A stretch of DNA of 41,260 nucleotides from Streptomyces ipomoeae 91-03. Lineage in GTDB: Bacteria > Actinomycetota > Actinomycetes > Streptomycetales > Streptomycetaceae. Numbering within the stretch: the first letter of the stretch is position 1; every line of letters starts with the position of its first letter. The stretch covers positions 1 to 41,260 of the forward strand of contig NZ_AEJC01000189.1 in the NCBI RefSeq assembly GCF_000317595.1, read 5' to 3'. Below the pieces are notes generated by a model. The model was not told where the DNA came from, made no database searches, and worked only from the letters and a program-made list of their open reading frames with translations. A program made the translations under genes and the position numbers. This document shows positions 24,384 through 32,353 of this stretch, piece after piece.

Positions 24384-25469
24384 CTACAGGTCGGACAGGG
24401 TCGCCTTGAGGATGGGGAGTTCGTGGGCGCGGGCCATGATCTCGTCCATGCCGCCGACCAGACCGGTGATGTTGGCGAGCACCATGTGCTCCATGCCGGC
24501 CTTGGCGTACTCCCCGAACTGGCGGCCCAGTTCATCGGCGTTGCCGATGCACAGCACCCGCTGGACCATCTCGAACGGGATGGTGGGTGCCAGATCGCGC
24601 AGGTCGTCGGCGTCGAGGTCGTGGATGACAACGTCGATGAAGCCCTTCGACGTCTCACCGAGGGGATGGACGAGGCCCTCGGCCTCCCACATCGGCCCCG
24701 TCGCGAACAACCCGAACAGCTTCGCGAGCGGCGCGGCCTCGAACATCTCGGCCGCCCGCTCGACGCTCTCGGCGAACAGCGTAAACCGCAGCATCGAGGC
24801 GACCGGCTTCGGGCGCCCCGCGGCCTCGGCATGGGCGGCGACCACGCCCAGCTTCTCGCCGTACTCCTCGGGTGACATCGACCACGCGGGGATCCAGCCG
24901 TCGCCGTACTGACCGGTCAGGCGCAGCATGCGCGGCCCATGCCCGGCGACCCACACCGCCGGCCTGCCGCGTCCCTCCGCCTCCAGCGGCAATCCCATCC
25001 GTCCGGTGCCCGACGGCATGCGGCCGGTGTCGAAGAGGTGACGCAGATCTCCGAGGACGTCCTCAAGCATGGACACCGGCTTGTCGAACGCGTAGCCGAA
25101 GGGCAGCAGGCTCTCCGCCTCGCCCGAGCCGATGCCGAGGATGAACCCGCCGGGCAGTAGGTCGTTGAGTGTGAGCGCCGACCGGGCGAGGTCGGCGGCG
25201 CCGCGTCGCGTGGCGTCAGTGACGGAGATGCCGTACGGCAGGTTCGTCACCGTCGACAGCCTGGCGCCGTAGCAGAACGGATCGTAGAAGGCGTCCGGGT
25301 CGGGACCCAGTGCCGACAGTGCGATGTCGGGCCACAGCCGGGGATGGAACACGCCGAGGAGGTGGTCGGGGGCCCAGTAGGAGTCGAAGCCGCTCTGCTC
25401 GTAGAGGGCGAGCAGTTGCTCGGTGCCGGCGAACGGGGCCATGGCGGGAAGGGTCATGCCTACGCGCAT
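24384..25469 (-). CDS. Luciferase-like (LLM class) F420-type oxidoreductase
   Basis: 361-residue TIM-barrel flavin/F420-dependent oxidoreductase. The N-terminus MRVGMTLPAMAPFAG, FDSYWAPDHLLGVFHP, GFILGIGSGEAESLLPFGY and PAVWVAGHGPRMLRLTGQYG match the F420 LLM subfamily (Mer/FGD-like), in which a hydride passes to or from coenzyme F420. ATG 25469 is chosen at the start of the conserved strand. It is the third gene of a leftward unit (dehydrogenase, P450, LLM), 108 bp after the P450. In aromatic PKS clusters such enzymes reduce or oxidise late intermediates; its exact step is unknown. Its end meets a P450 fragment 5 bp away, marking the cluster edge. Confidence 0.88.
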   Translation of the reverse strand: MRVGMTLPAMAPFAGTEQLLALYEQSGFDSYWAPDHLLGVFHPRLWPDIALSALGPDPDAFYDPFCYGARLSTVTNLPYGISVTDATRRGAADLARSALTLNDLLPGGFILGIGSGEAESLLPFGYAFDKPVSMLEDVLGDLRHLFDTGRMPSGTGRMGLPLEAEGRGRPAVWVAGHGPRMLRLTGQYGDGWIPAWSMSPEEYGEKLGVVAAHAEAAGRPKPVASMLRFTLFAESVERAAEMFEAAPLAKLFGLFATGPMWEAEGLVHPLGETSKGFIDVVIHDLDADDLRDLAPTIPFEMVQRVLCIGNADELGRQFGEYAKAGMEHMVLANITGLVGGMDEIMARAHELPILKATLSDL

Positions 25470-25577
25470 GGTGCCTCTCTCAGAGTCGTCGGGTCGAGGG
25501 TCGACCGAGGAGCGGAGGACGGGGTACGGGGTACGGGGGAATCGGCGCGCGATCCCCTCCGCCGCGTCGTCGTGCCG

Positions 25578-26771
25578 TCATTCGGCGGGGACGAGGGTCA
25601 TGGGCAGGCTGGTGAATCCGCGCAGCATGTTGTGGAGGAGGCGCACCGGTTCGCCGGCCGGTTCCAGGCGCTCGACGCGCCGGGCGAGAGCGGTGAGGAG
25701 CGAGGTCATCTCGATGCGTGCGAAGCGCGCTCCGGGACAGACGTGGATGCCGTGGCTGAAGGTCATGTGGTCGTTGGCGCGGTGGCGGAAGACGTCGAAG
25801 CGGTCCGGGTCGGGATAGTGGCGCGGGTCGCGGTTGGCGGAGGCCAGGAGGACGAGCACCCGGTCGCCCTCGGCGAACGGGACGCCGTGGAAGTCGATGT
25901 CCCGGGTGGCGGTGCGGCCCGTGAACCAGTTCACCGGCTCCAGCCGCAGGGTCTCCTCCACCACCGGGCGGGCCAGGGTGGGATCGGCGCGCAGGGCCTG
26001 CCAGGCGTCGGGGTGCGTGGAGAGGAACCACAGGGCGCTGGTGGTGGTGTTGATGGTGGTCTCGAAGCTGCCGAACACGAAGCTGATGAGCGTGGTCATC
26101 ACCTCCGCCACCTCCATGCGGTCGGCGTCCACGGCCTCGTAGTAGGCGGCGCCCCAGCTGTCGGGAAGGATGTTCTCCCTGGTCAACAGGGTGCCGAGGT
26201 TCTGGGACGTCTCCTTGAGCAGGGGGATGCCATCCCGGGTGCGCTGGTTGGCCGGGCCGAAGGTGTTGAACGCGGCCGTGGTCAGGGCGAGCAGTTCCTC
26301 GCGGCCTTCCCGGGGCAGGCCGATGAGGTCGCCTGCGATCTCCAGGGGAAAGGGACGGGCGAGGTCGGCGACCAGGTCGACGGTTCCGCGGCCGAGGAGG
26401 TCCACGACGTACTCCTCCGCCCGTGCCTCGATGCGCTCCCGCAGACCGCGCAACGCGCGTGGGGACAGCTGCTCGGCGGCGAGGGCGCGCATCCGCGCGT
26501 GTTCGGGCCCGTCGGCTCCCGATGCGCCGGTCTGGGCCATGTCCTCCCGGTAGGGTTCCACGCCGGCGTTGGGCGCGGAGGAGAACGTCTTGTGGTCGGA
26601 CAGGATCTCCCTGACGTGGTCGTATCCGGCCACCGCCCACGCCCCACCGTGGGCGGTGAGGCGGACCGCGGGGCCGGCGGCCCGCAGCCGGGCGTAGACG
26701 GGGTAGGGGTCGAGCAACTGCTCGTCGAGGAACATGTCCACGTCCATGGACGGGGCTTGGTGGGTGATCAT
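25578..26771 (-). CDS. Cytochrome P450
   Basis: 397-residue soluble P450. Visible: I-helix FVFGSFETTINTT (acid-Thr pair present), K-helix EETLRLEP, and heme loop HMTFSHGIHVCPGARFAR with Cys345. The C-terminus is FTSLPMTLVPAE. The H-V-C-P-G loop differs from the HQCLG form of the other P450s in the window, so it belongs to another family. No ferredoxin is encoded next to it. It probably catalyses an oxidative tailoring step on the polyketide. Start ATG 26771; the stop of the upstream dehydrogenase is 40 bp before it, so the two are cotranscribed. Confidence 0.93.
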   Translation of the reverse strand: MITHQAPSMDVDMFLDEQLLDPYPVYARLRAAGPAVRLTAHGGAWAVAGYDHVREILSDHKTFSSAPNAGVEPYREDMAQTGASGADGPEHARMRALAAEQLSPRALRGLRERIEARAEEYVVDLLGRGTVDLVADLARPFPLEIAGDLIGLPREGREELLALTTAAFNTFGPANQRTRDGIPLLKETSQNLGTLLTRENILPDSWGAAYYEAVDADRMEVAEVMTTLISFVFGSFETTINTTTSALWFLSTHPDAWQALRADPTLARPVVEETLRLEPVNWFTGRTATRDIDFHGVPFAEGDRVLVLLASANRDPRHYPDPDRFDVFRHRANDHMTFSHGIHVCPGARFARIEMTSLLTALARRVERLEPAGEPVRLLHNMLRGFTSLPMTLVPAE

Positions 26772-26811
26772 GCGGTGCCTCCGGTCGGGGGTTGGGTGGG
26801 CGTACGACGGT

Positions 26812-27756
26812 TCACGGCCGTGGTCCGACGGGGGCGGCCCGGTCCGGACGGGACACGCCGTCCGCGGGCAGTGGCTCGGCGGTCGTCCGTGCGACGTGCT
26901 CGATCACGGCGGCGGCGTCAGAGTCGGCGAGGCCCGCGAGGGCGGCGTCGCCGAACAGCGACCGGGTGGCCTCCAGGACCCGGTACGTGCCCGCGTCCGC
27001 CTCCCCGGTTTCCAGCGCCAGCCGCAGGTCCTTCTCCATCAACCGGGTTCGGAAGAAGGCGGGCACGTATCGGCGTTCTCGCATCAGCTCCGCGCGGAAG
27101 CGCATCACCGGTGAGCTGAACCCGCTCTGCGCTATCGCGGTCAGCAGCAGCTCGCGGTCGAGCCCGGCGGACTCGCCCACGCACACCGCCTCCGCCAGAC
27201 CCGCGACCTGGGCGGCCAGGACCAGGTTGAAGACGAGCTTCGCCGCCGCCGCCGTCCCCGGCTCGCCCAGGTGCACCCTCGACGCCCCGAGCACGGACAG
27301 CACGGAGTCCACCCGGTCCGCGTCCGCCGGGTCCCCGGCCGTGAACACACGCAGGTCGCCAGTCCTGGCCTGCAGGGGGTTGCCGATGACCGCCGACTCG
27401 ACCCTGCGGACGCCGTGTGCCGAGCAGCGCTCATGGATGCGGCGAGCGAAGTCCCGGCCCACGGCCGAGGTGTCCAGGAGCGTCGTGCCCTTGTCCATGG
27501 CGGCCAGTACGCCCTGCTCGACGAGTACGTCCTCGACGGCTTCCTCGTCGCTCAGACTGAGCAGGACGACGTTCCGACCCGCCGCCGCACGGGCCGCCGT
27601 GGGAGCCCGCTCCGCTCCCGCTGCCACGAGTTCGTCGGTCCTGGTCCGTGTCCGGTTGAACACGACCGTGTGGAAGCCCGAGCTCAGCAGGCGATGGGCC
27701 ATCCCCCGGCCCATGGCCCCCAGCCCGATCACGGCTACCTCTTCCCGCACCGCCAT
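26812..27756 (-). CDS. NAD(P)-dependent 3-hydroxyisobutyrate dehydrogenase-like reductase
   Basis: 314-residue beta-hydroxyacid dehydrogenase/imine-reductase-type enzyme. Rossmann start EVAVIGLGAMGRGMAHRLL (GxGxxG), FNRTRTRTDELV after beta-2 (Arg suggests NADPH), substrate strand DTSAVGR and the catalytic-Lys helix GTAAAAKLVFNLVLAA, followed by the all-helical C-terminal domain. The tail is Pro-rich. The start is ATG 27756 at the Rossmann strand; the longer open frame to 28005 would cover the methyltransferase promoter. First gene of the leftward unit, divergent from the O-methyltransferase (184-bp shared promoter region). Its role in an aromatic polyketide pathway is unclear; reduction of a carbonyl or imine is the likely chemistry. 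Confidence 0.88.
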   Translation of the reverse strand: MAVREEVAVIGLGAMGRGMAHRLLSSGFHTVVFNRTRTRTDELVAAGAERAPTAARAAAGRNVVLLSLSDEEAVEDVLVEQGVLAAMDKGTTLLDTSAVGRDFARRIHERCSAHGVRRVESAVIGNPLQARTGDLRVFTAGDPADADRVDSVLSVLGASRVHLGEPGTAAAAKLVFNLVLAAQVAGLAEAVCVGESAGLDRELLLTAIAQSGFSSPVMRFRAELMRERRYVPAFFRTRLMEKDLRLALETGEADAGTYRVLEATRSLFGDAALAGLADSDAAAVIEHVARTTAEPLPADGVSRPDRAAPVGPRP

Positions 27757-27940
27757 GCCTGACCGCCTCCCGTCGTACGCGGAACACCCGCGCTGTCGGC
27801 ACACCAATCTCGCCGCCGGTCCTCGACGCCTGGTGGAGCACGGCTGGAACCAGGTGCCGGGCCAGGGACGCCAGCCGTCGTCGAGCCGGGCCCGAGCGCC
27901 GCTGCCTACTGTGGGCCGCTCCTGGACAAGGAGGCGACGC

Positions 27941-28966
27941 ATGACGACCGAACAGATCGACCTCGGCACCGCCGACACCGCCCAGCCGTGGCGGGTGATC
28001 GACATCGTCGGCGGCTACCGCCGGGCCCTGGCCGTGCTCGGAGCCTGGCGACTGGACGTCTTCACCGAGCTGGGCCACGGCCCGCGCAGCGCCCGGCAAC
28101 TCGCCGAGAAACTGGGGCTGCACCGGGAGGCGTTGCGCGATCTGCTGCACGCCCTCGCCGGGCTCGACCTGGTGACGCTCGACGAGCACGGCGACTACAC
28201 GCTGACCCCGCACGCCCACTGCCTCGTCCCGGACCGGCCGGGGTACATCGGAGGCTTCCTGGACAACCAGGAGAACGAGGTGCACCCGGCCTGGCGGGGC
28301 CTGGCCGACACCTTGCGCACGGGGCTGCCGACGCCCCGGGACGACGACAGCCCCTACACCCCGATGTACGCCTCGCAGGAGCAGCGCGACGGGTTCCTCG
28401 ACGCCATGGACTTCATCGTCGCCCCGCTCGCGCGCCAGCTGGCCGCGCGCGACTGGAGCCGTTTCCGTACCGTCCTGGATGTCGGCGGCGCCCGGGGGAG
28501 CCTGGCGACGACGCTGGTCGAGGCCCATCCGCATCTGCGGGCCACCGTCTTCGACCTGCCCGAACTCGCCCCGGCCTTCGCCCGGTTCACCGCCGGCCGC
28601 GAGAGCGCCGACCGGCTCGGCTTCGAGGGCGGCGACTTCTTCCGCGACCCCCTTCCCCGGGCCGACGCCGTCATCCTGGGCCATGTGCTGCACAACTGGC
28701 CGCCGGACGTCCGGCGGTCGCTGATCCGCTCCGCCGCGGACGCCGTCAACCCCGGCGGAGCGCTCCTGATCTACGACGCCATGCTCGACGAGGACACGCC
28801 CCGTCTCATCAACGCGCTGCTCAGCCTGGACATGCGTATGTGGTCGGGCGGGTCACAGTATCTGGCCGACGACTGCGTCGCGTGGCTCACCGAAGCCGGG
28901 TTCCAGAACGTGGAGCGGCACCCGCACGGAGCGTCGAGCAGCCTGGTCGTCGGCCACAAGCCGTAA
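27941..28966 (+). CDS. SAM-dependent O-methyltransferase
   Basis: 341-residue plant-COMT-like (Methyltransf_2) enzyme that methylates phenolic hydroxyls in aromatic polyketides. The N-terminal winged-helix dimerisation domain is ARQLAEKLGLHREALRDLLH with GLDLVTLDEHGDYTLTP. The SAM motif is FRTVLDVGGARGSLATTLVE (~res 175-195), then VFDLPELAP and the catalytic-His region VILGHVLHNWPPDV, where the His/Asp general-base area is conserved. ATG 27941 follows AAGGAGG. Monocistronic, with two strong hairpins downstream. Likely target: a phenol of the cluster's polycyclic product. Confidence 0.93.
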   Translation: MTTEQIDLGTADTAQPWRVIDIVGGYRRALAVLGAWRLDVFTELGHGPRSARQLAEKLGLHREALRDLLHALAGLDLVTLDEHGDYTLTPHAHCLVPDRPGYIGGFLDNQENEVHPAWRGLADTLRTGLPTPRDDDSPYTPMYASQEQRDGFLDAMDFIVAPLARQLAARDWSRFRTVLDVGGARGSLATTLVEAHPHLRATVFDLPELAPAFARFTAGRESADRLGFEGGDFFRDPLPRADAVILGHVLHNWPPDVRRSLIRSAADAVNPGGALLIYDAMLDEDTPRLINALLSLDMRMWSGGSQYLADDCVAWLTEAGFQNVERHPHGASSSLVVGHKP

Positions 28967-28990
28967 CACCCCGACGGACCCGGGAAACAA

Positions 28991-29022
28991 CCACGGCCCC
29001 GCCGCCAGGGGCGGGGCCGTGG
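28991..29022 (+). terminator. GC-rich hairpin terminator after the O-methyltransferase
   Basis: A 13-bp perfect stem (CCACGGCCCCGCC pairing with GGCGGGGCCGTGG) around a 6-nt loop lies 24 bp after the stop. There is no U tract, as is usual in Streptomyces. Confidence 0.75.
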
Positions 29023-29038
29023 CCGGTGTGGCCGTGAG

Positions 29039-29160
29039 ACGGCCGCGCACAACGCCACCAGGACAGCCGCATACAACGCCACCGGGACGGCCGCGCATGT
29101 ATGCCGCTGGACCACGGCCGTGCGCGAACATCACGGGCCACGGCCGCGCGCGAACGCGCC
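29039..29160. repeat. Imperfect tandem repeats between the two hairpins
   Basis: A 24-bp unit beginning AC(G/A)GCCGC and ending GCCACC(A/G)GG repeats at 29039-29062 and 29063-29086, with a partial third copy. A second pair of ~26-bp units (CCACGGCCG, then GCGCGAAC) follows up to ~29155. No gene is credible here. Confidence 0.6.
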
Positions 29161-29161
29161 A

Positions 29162-29213
29162 GAGCCTCTGCCTTCGGGGGGATGGACCGAAGTCTCCCCG
29201 AGGGCAGAGGCTC
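29162..29213. terminator. 21-bp stem bidirectional terminator between convergent genes
   Basis: GAGCCTCTGCC (29162-29172) pairs with GGCAGAGGCTC (29203-29213), and the inner bases pair fully (two G-T wobbles), giving a 21-bp stem and a 10-nt loop at 29183-29192. It lies between the convergent O-methyltransferase and NmrA genes. Confidence 0.85.
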
Positions 29214-29310
29214 CGCGTGTTCCGGAACGTCAGGCGACGGTGCCCGGGGTTTACGTCAAGGGAAGGTCACGGGTGCTTCCCCGTCGGCCCAGGGCGCCGT
29301 GCCGGGCAGG

Positions 29311-30177
29311 TCAGGGCCGGGAATCCGGCAGGAACGCGTGCCGGTGGTGGCGGACCCAGTCCTGGAAGGGCAGGGCGGGGCGGCCCAGCGTCCGCTGGGT
29401 CTCCGTCGACAGCTGGATCTGGTCGGCGGTCAGCGTCGACTGCTGGTGCAGCAGCGCGTCCAGCACCTCCACCGGGACGTGGTCCTGGAGTTCCCGGCGC
29501 CAGGTCCGCGGCGGGATCCGCTCCCAGCGGGCCGGTGCCCCGGTCCCCTCGGCGATGATCCGGAGCTGGTCGGCCTGGGTCAGGATCCGCGGCCCGGTCA
29601 GGACCCGGCAGGCGGATCCGCCGTGGTCGGCGAGGAGTTCGACGGCGGCCACCTCGGCGACGTCCCGCTCGTGGACGGGGGCGGTGACGGCCTCGGGGTA
29701 GGCCAGCCGCACCGGCCGCCCGGTCCGCAGCGCCGCCGACCACCACAGCGCGTTGCGGGCCAGCCAGCGCGGGCGCAGGACGACCCATTCCAGGCCGCTC
29801 ACCGTCACCGCCCGCTCGGCGCGCGCGTGGCGCTCCGCCAGCAGGTCGCGCTGACGGTCGACATGGTCGCGCACGGCTCCGGAAGAGATCAGCACCACCC
29901 GGCGCACCCCGCGCTTACGGGCCTCGGCGGTCACGGCGGCGACGTCCTCGCCCGCCACGACCATCAGCAGCATCGCGCTCACCCCCTCCAGCGCGGGAAC
30001 CAGCCCGTCCGGACGGGTCAGGTCGCCGGCCACCACGGACGCCACACCGTCCGGCAGTTCCGCGGCGCCGGGGCCGCGCACCAACGCCCGCACCCTCGCC
30101 CCTCGTTCCACCAGCGCCTCCAGCGCGGCACGTCCGACGGCGCCGCGCGCACCTGTCACCAGAATCTCCTCTGCCAT
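29311..30177 (-). CDS. NmrA-family NAD(P)-binding reductase
   Basis: 288-residue atypical SDR. The nucleotide-binding start is EEILVTGARGAVGRAALEAL (GxxGxxG), then VRALVRGPG, VVAGDLTRPDGL, MLLMVVAGED and LEWVVLRPRWLARNALWW. The catalytic Tyr/Lys pair of classical SDRs is absent, as in NmrA-like proteins. The C-terminal part (PFQDWVRHHRHAF) is like its paralogue at 32354, which ends FAQWARENAAAFRG, so the two arose by duplication. Start ATG 30177; the upstream open frame to 30315 has no signal. It is divergent from the FAD monooxygenase across 167 bp that contain a small CCAGG-GAT-CCTGG palindrome (30263-30275). Proposed role: reduction of a quinone or ketone intermediate, or redox sensing. 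Confidence 0.85.
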   Translation of the reverse strand: MAEEILVTGARGAVGRAALEALVERGARVRALVRGPGAAELPDGVASVVAGDLTRPDGLVPALEGVSAMLLMVVAGEDVAAVTAEARKRGVRRVVLISSGAVRDHVDRQRDLLAERHARAERAVTVSGLEWVVLRPRWLARNALWWSAALRTGRPVRLAYPEAVTAPVHERDVAEVAAVELLADHGGSACRVLTGPRILTQADQLRIIAEGTGAPARWERIPPRTWRRELQDHVPVEVLDALLHQQSTLTADQIQLSTETQRTLGRPALPFQDWVRHHRHAFLPDSRP

Positions 30178-30344
30178 GCGGCCCAGCGTCCCGGCCCGGC
30201 CTAGAGAACGGCTCGACGACGGCGCGAACGGCGGAAGGCCCGGATCCGCACCGGCACGCGCTCCAGGGATCCTGGACGGCCCCTCCAGCAGCCCCGCACA
30301 CCCTGGCCGAGGCATACCCCACTGTTCGCGTCAGGAGGACTCAC

Positions 30345-31548
30345 ATGACCCGCGTACTGATCGTCGGGGGCGGTATCGCCGGCGCCGTCAGCGCCATGGC
30401 GCTCGCCAAGGCGGGATTCGATCCGGTGCTGTTCGAGGCGTACGAGACCTCACCGGAGCATCGCGGCAGCTACCTCACCGTCGCGGTCAACGGGCTCAGC
30501 GCCCTGTACGCCGTCGACGCCGTCGACGTGGTCAACGGGGTGGGATTCCCGGCGCCGGCCATCGCCTTCTACCTCGGCAACGGACGCAAGCTCAACGAGG
30601 TGCGGGTGGGCGGGCTGCTCCGGGACGCACGACCACGCGCAGCGTGCGGCGCGGCGACTGCACGCGCGGCTGCTCGACGAGGTCCGGCGCCGGGACATCC
30701 CCGTGCTCACGGGCAAGCGGCTGAAGGCGTTGGACGAGAGCGCCGGCGGTGTCACGGCGTACTTCTCGGACGGGTCGTCGGCGTCCGGGGACCTGCTGGT
30801 CGGGTGCGACGGCGTCCACTCCACCGTGCGTCGGCTGATCCTGCCGGAGTTCGCCACGGCCCCGTACACGGGCCTGATCAACATCGGCGGGTTCACCCCG
30901 GCGGCGGGGCTGGGCCTGGCGCCGGGCGAGCACCGGATGATGTTCGGCCGCCGGGCCTTCTTCGGGTGCGCGGTCGAACCCGGCGGCGACGTCTGGTGGT
31001 TCGCCAACGTGGGGCGCAAACAGGCGGTGAACAGGGACGAGTTGGAGCAGATCAGTGACGCGCAGTGGCGGGCGCGGCTGGCCGGCGTCTTCGCCCGGGA
31101 CCGGGGTCCGGCACGGGACGTCATCCGGAACAGCGGGCCGGTCACCGTGTCGAACTCGTACGAGGTGGACGACCTCCCGGTCTGGCACACCGCCCGGGTG
31201 GTGCTGGCGGGGGACGCCGCGCACGCCGCATCGCCCGCCGCCGGGCAAGGGGCGTCGATGGCGATGGAGGACGCCGTCGTGCTGGCCCAGTGCCTGCGTG
31301 ACCTGCCCTCTCCCGAGGAGGCCTTCCGCACGTTCCAGGAGCTGCGCCGTCCCAGGGCGCGCCGGGTGACCGCGCAGGGCGCCCGCGCCAGCAAGTTCAA
31401 GGCGGTGGGGCCGGTGAAGCGCCGGATACGCGACCGCAAGCTGCCGGCCCTGCTGGCGGGCCATGCCGCCAGCGGCGAGCACTCGCTGGCCTGGATCTAC
31501 GAGCATCGCGTCAGCTGGGACACACGCGTCGAGGCGTACTCCGCGTGA
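30345..31548 (+). CDS. FAD-dependent aromatic monooxygenase, with two single-base frameshifts
   Basis: Flavoprotein hydroxylase of the PHBH/UbiH class, ~400 residues when repaired. FAD Rossmann motif RVLIVGGGIAGAVSAMALAK; DG motif GDLLVGCDGVHSTVRRLILP; second FAD motif VVLAGDAAHAASPAAGQGAS. ATG 30345 follows AGGAGG. The N-terminal frame holds to RVGGLLRD. Adding one G near 30626 gives DGTTTRSVRRGD, and adding one C near 30657 joins LHARLLDEVRRRDIPVLTG to the stop at 31548. Both sites would be GG or CC runs shortened by one. Either the gene is newly inactivated or the sequence has two small errors; nothing else in it looks decayed. As written, frames split into 30345-31058 and 30703-31548. It heads the long rightward operon and would hydroxylate the polyketide. 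Confidence 0.88.
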
Positions 31549-31627
31549 CCGAGAAGCCAGGCCCACGCCGTCCGTCGGCGTGGACAGGGACGGCCCGTCA
31601 TCGACCGGGTGTGAGGAGAGCAGTCGT

Positions 31628-32305
31628 ATGAATCGTCGTATCGAGGGCTGGCCGGATGTGGCCCGAGCCGGTGTGGGCACCGTGGTGATCACCATCCGCC
31701 ATGTCGGCGACCCGGAACGCGGGCGGGAGTTGGCGGCTGTCGCCGACGCCGAGCGGCAGAAGGAAGGGTGGCCCGGCGGGCTGTTGAGCTGGTCACTGTT
31801 CGTCGGTACCGACGGGCGGGCGTTGATGGCGTACGAGCAGTGGACCGACGACGGCGCCCTCGACGCCGCTCTCGCGGGCCCGGTGCCGTATGTGCCGGGG
31901 ATCCCCGGTACGGAGCCGTCGGCGCCGGTGCGCTATCGCGTGGACCGGGTGTATCCCGGCGGGGCGGACGGGGAGCGCGCGGGCTGTCTGGTCACGCCGG
32001 TGTTCGACACCGACGGGCCGGAGCGGCAGCGGTACTTCATCGACGAGCTCTTCGCCATGACCCGTGACGACACGACCAAGGACGTGGGGCAGATGCCCGG
32101 GGCGCTCTCCGCGTACTTCCACGTCAGCGCGGACGGCACCCGGGTCTTCAACTACGCGGAGTGGACCGACGAGGAGGCCCATCTCGCCGCGGTCGGCGCC
32201 CCGGACACCGCCGACTCCCGGCAGCGCGTCACCGGGGAGATCCCCGGCGTCCGGCCGAGCGCCTACCACCGATGGCACCTGTACACCGCCCTGGTGCCGT
32301 CCTGA
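31628..32305 (+). CDS. Tandem antibiotic-biosynthesis-monooxygenase (ABM) domain protein
   Basis: 225 residues made of two ferredoxin-like ABM domains. The first is ~res 15-100 (GVGTVVITIRHVGDPERG, LLSWSLFVGTDGRALMAYEQW). The second is ~res 115-220 (CLVTPVFDTDGPERQRYFID, LSAYFHVSADGTRVFNYAEW). Each ends in the family's 'R.F.Y.EW' strand. Known ABM proteins (ActVA-Orf6, TcmH type) oxidise phenols to quinones without cofactors; a two-domain chain would form the usual dimer barrel internally. ATG 31628 follows TGAGGAGAG. It is 79 bp after the FAD monooxygenase and in the same operon. Likely substrate: an anthrone- or naphthol-like polyketide intermediate. Confidence 0.88.
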   Translation: MNRRIEGWPDVARAGVGTVVITIRHVGDPERGRELAAVADAERQKEGWPGGLLSWSLFVGTDGRALMAYEQWTDDGALDAALAGPVPYVPGIPGTEPSAPVRYRVDRVYPGGADGERAGCLVTPVFDTDGPERQRYFIDELFAMTRDDTTKDVGQMPGALSAYFHVSADGTRVFNYAEWTDEEAHLAAVGAPDTADSRQRVTGEIPGVRPSAYHRWHLYTALVPS

Positions 32306-32353
32306 CGGGCGCCGGGGCCGCTGTCACCCATCTCGTCGAAAGGAGCTGTTGTC

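Noticed and set aside
25344..27119. 591-codon plus-strand open frame
   Set aside because: Antisense shadow of the P450 and dehydrogenase genes.
30263..30275. CCAGG-GAT-CCTGG palindrome as an operator
   Set aside because: The arms are only 5 bp and occur easily by chance at this GC content; no second copy is nearby and no cluster regulator is seen.
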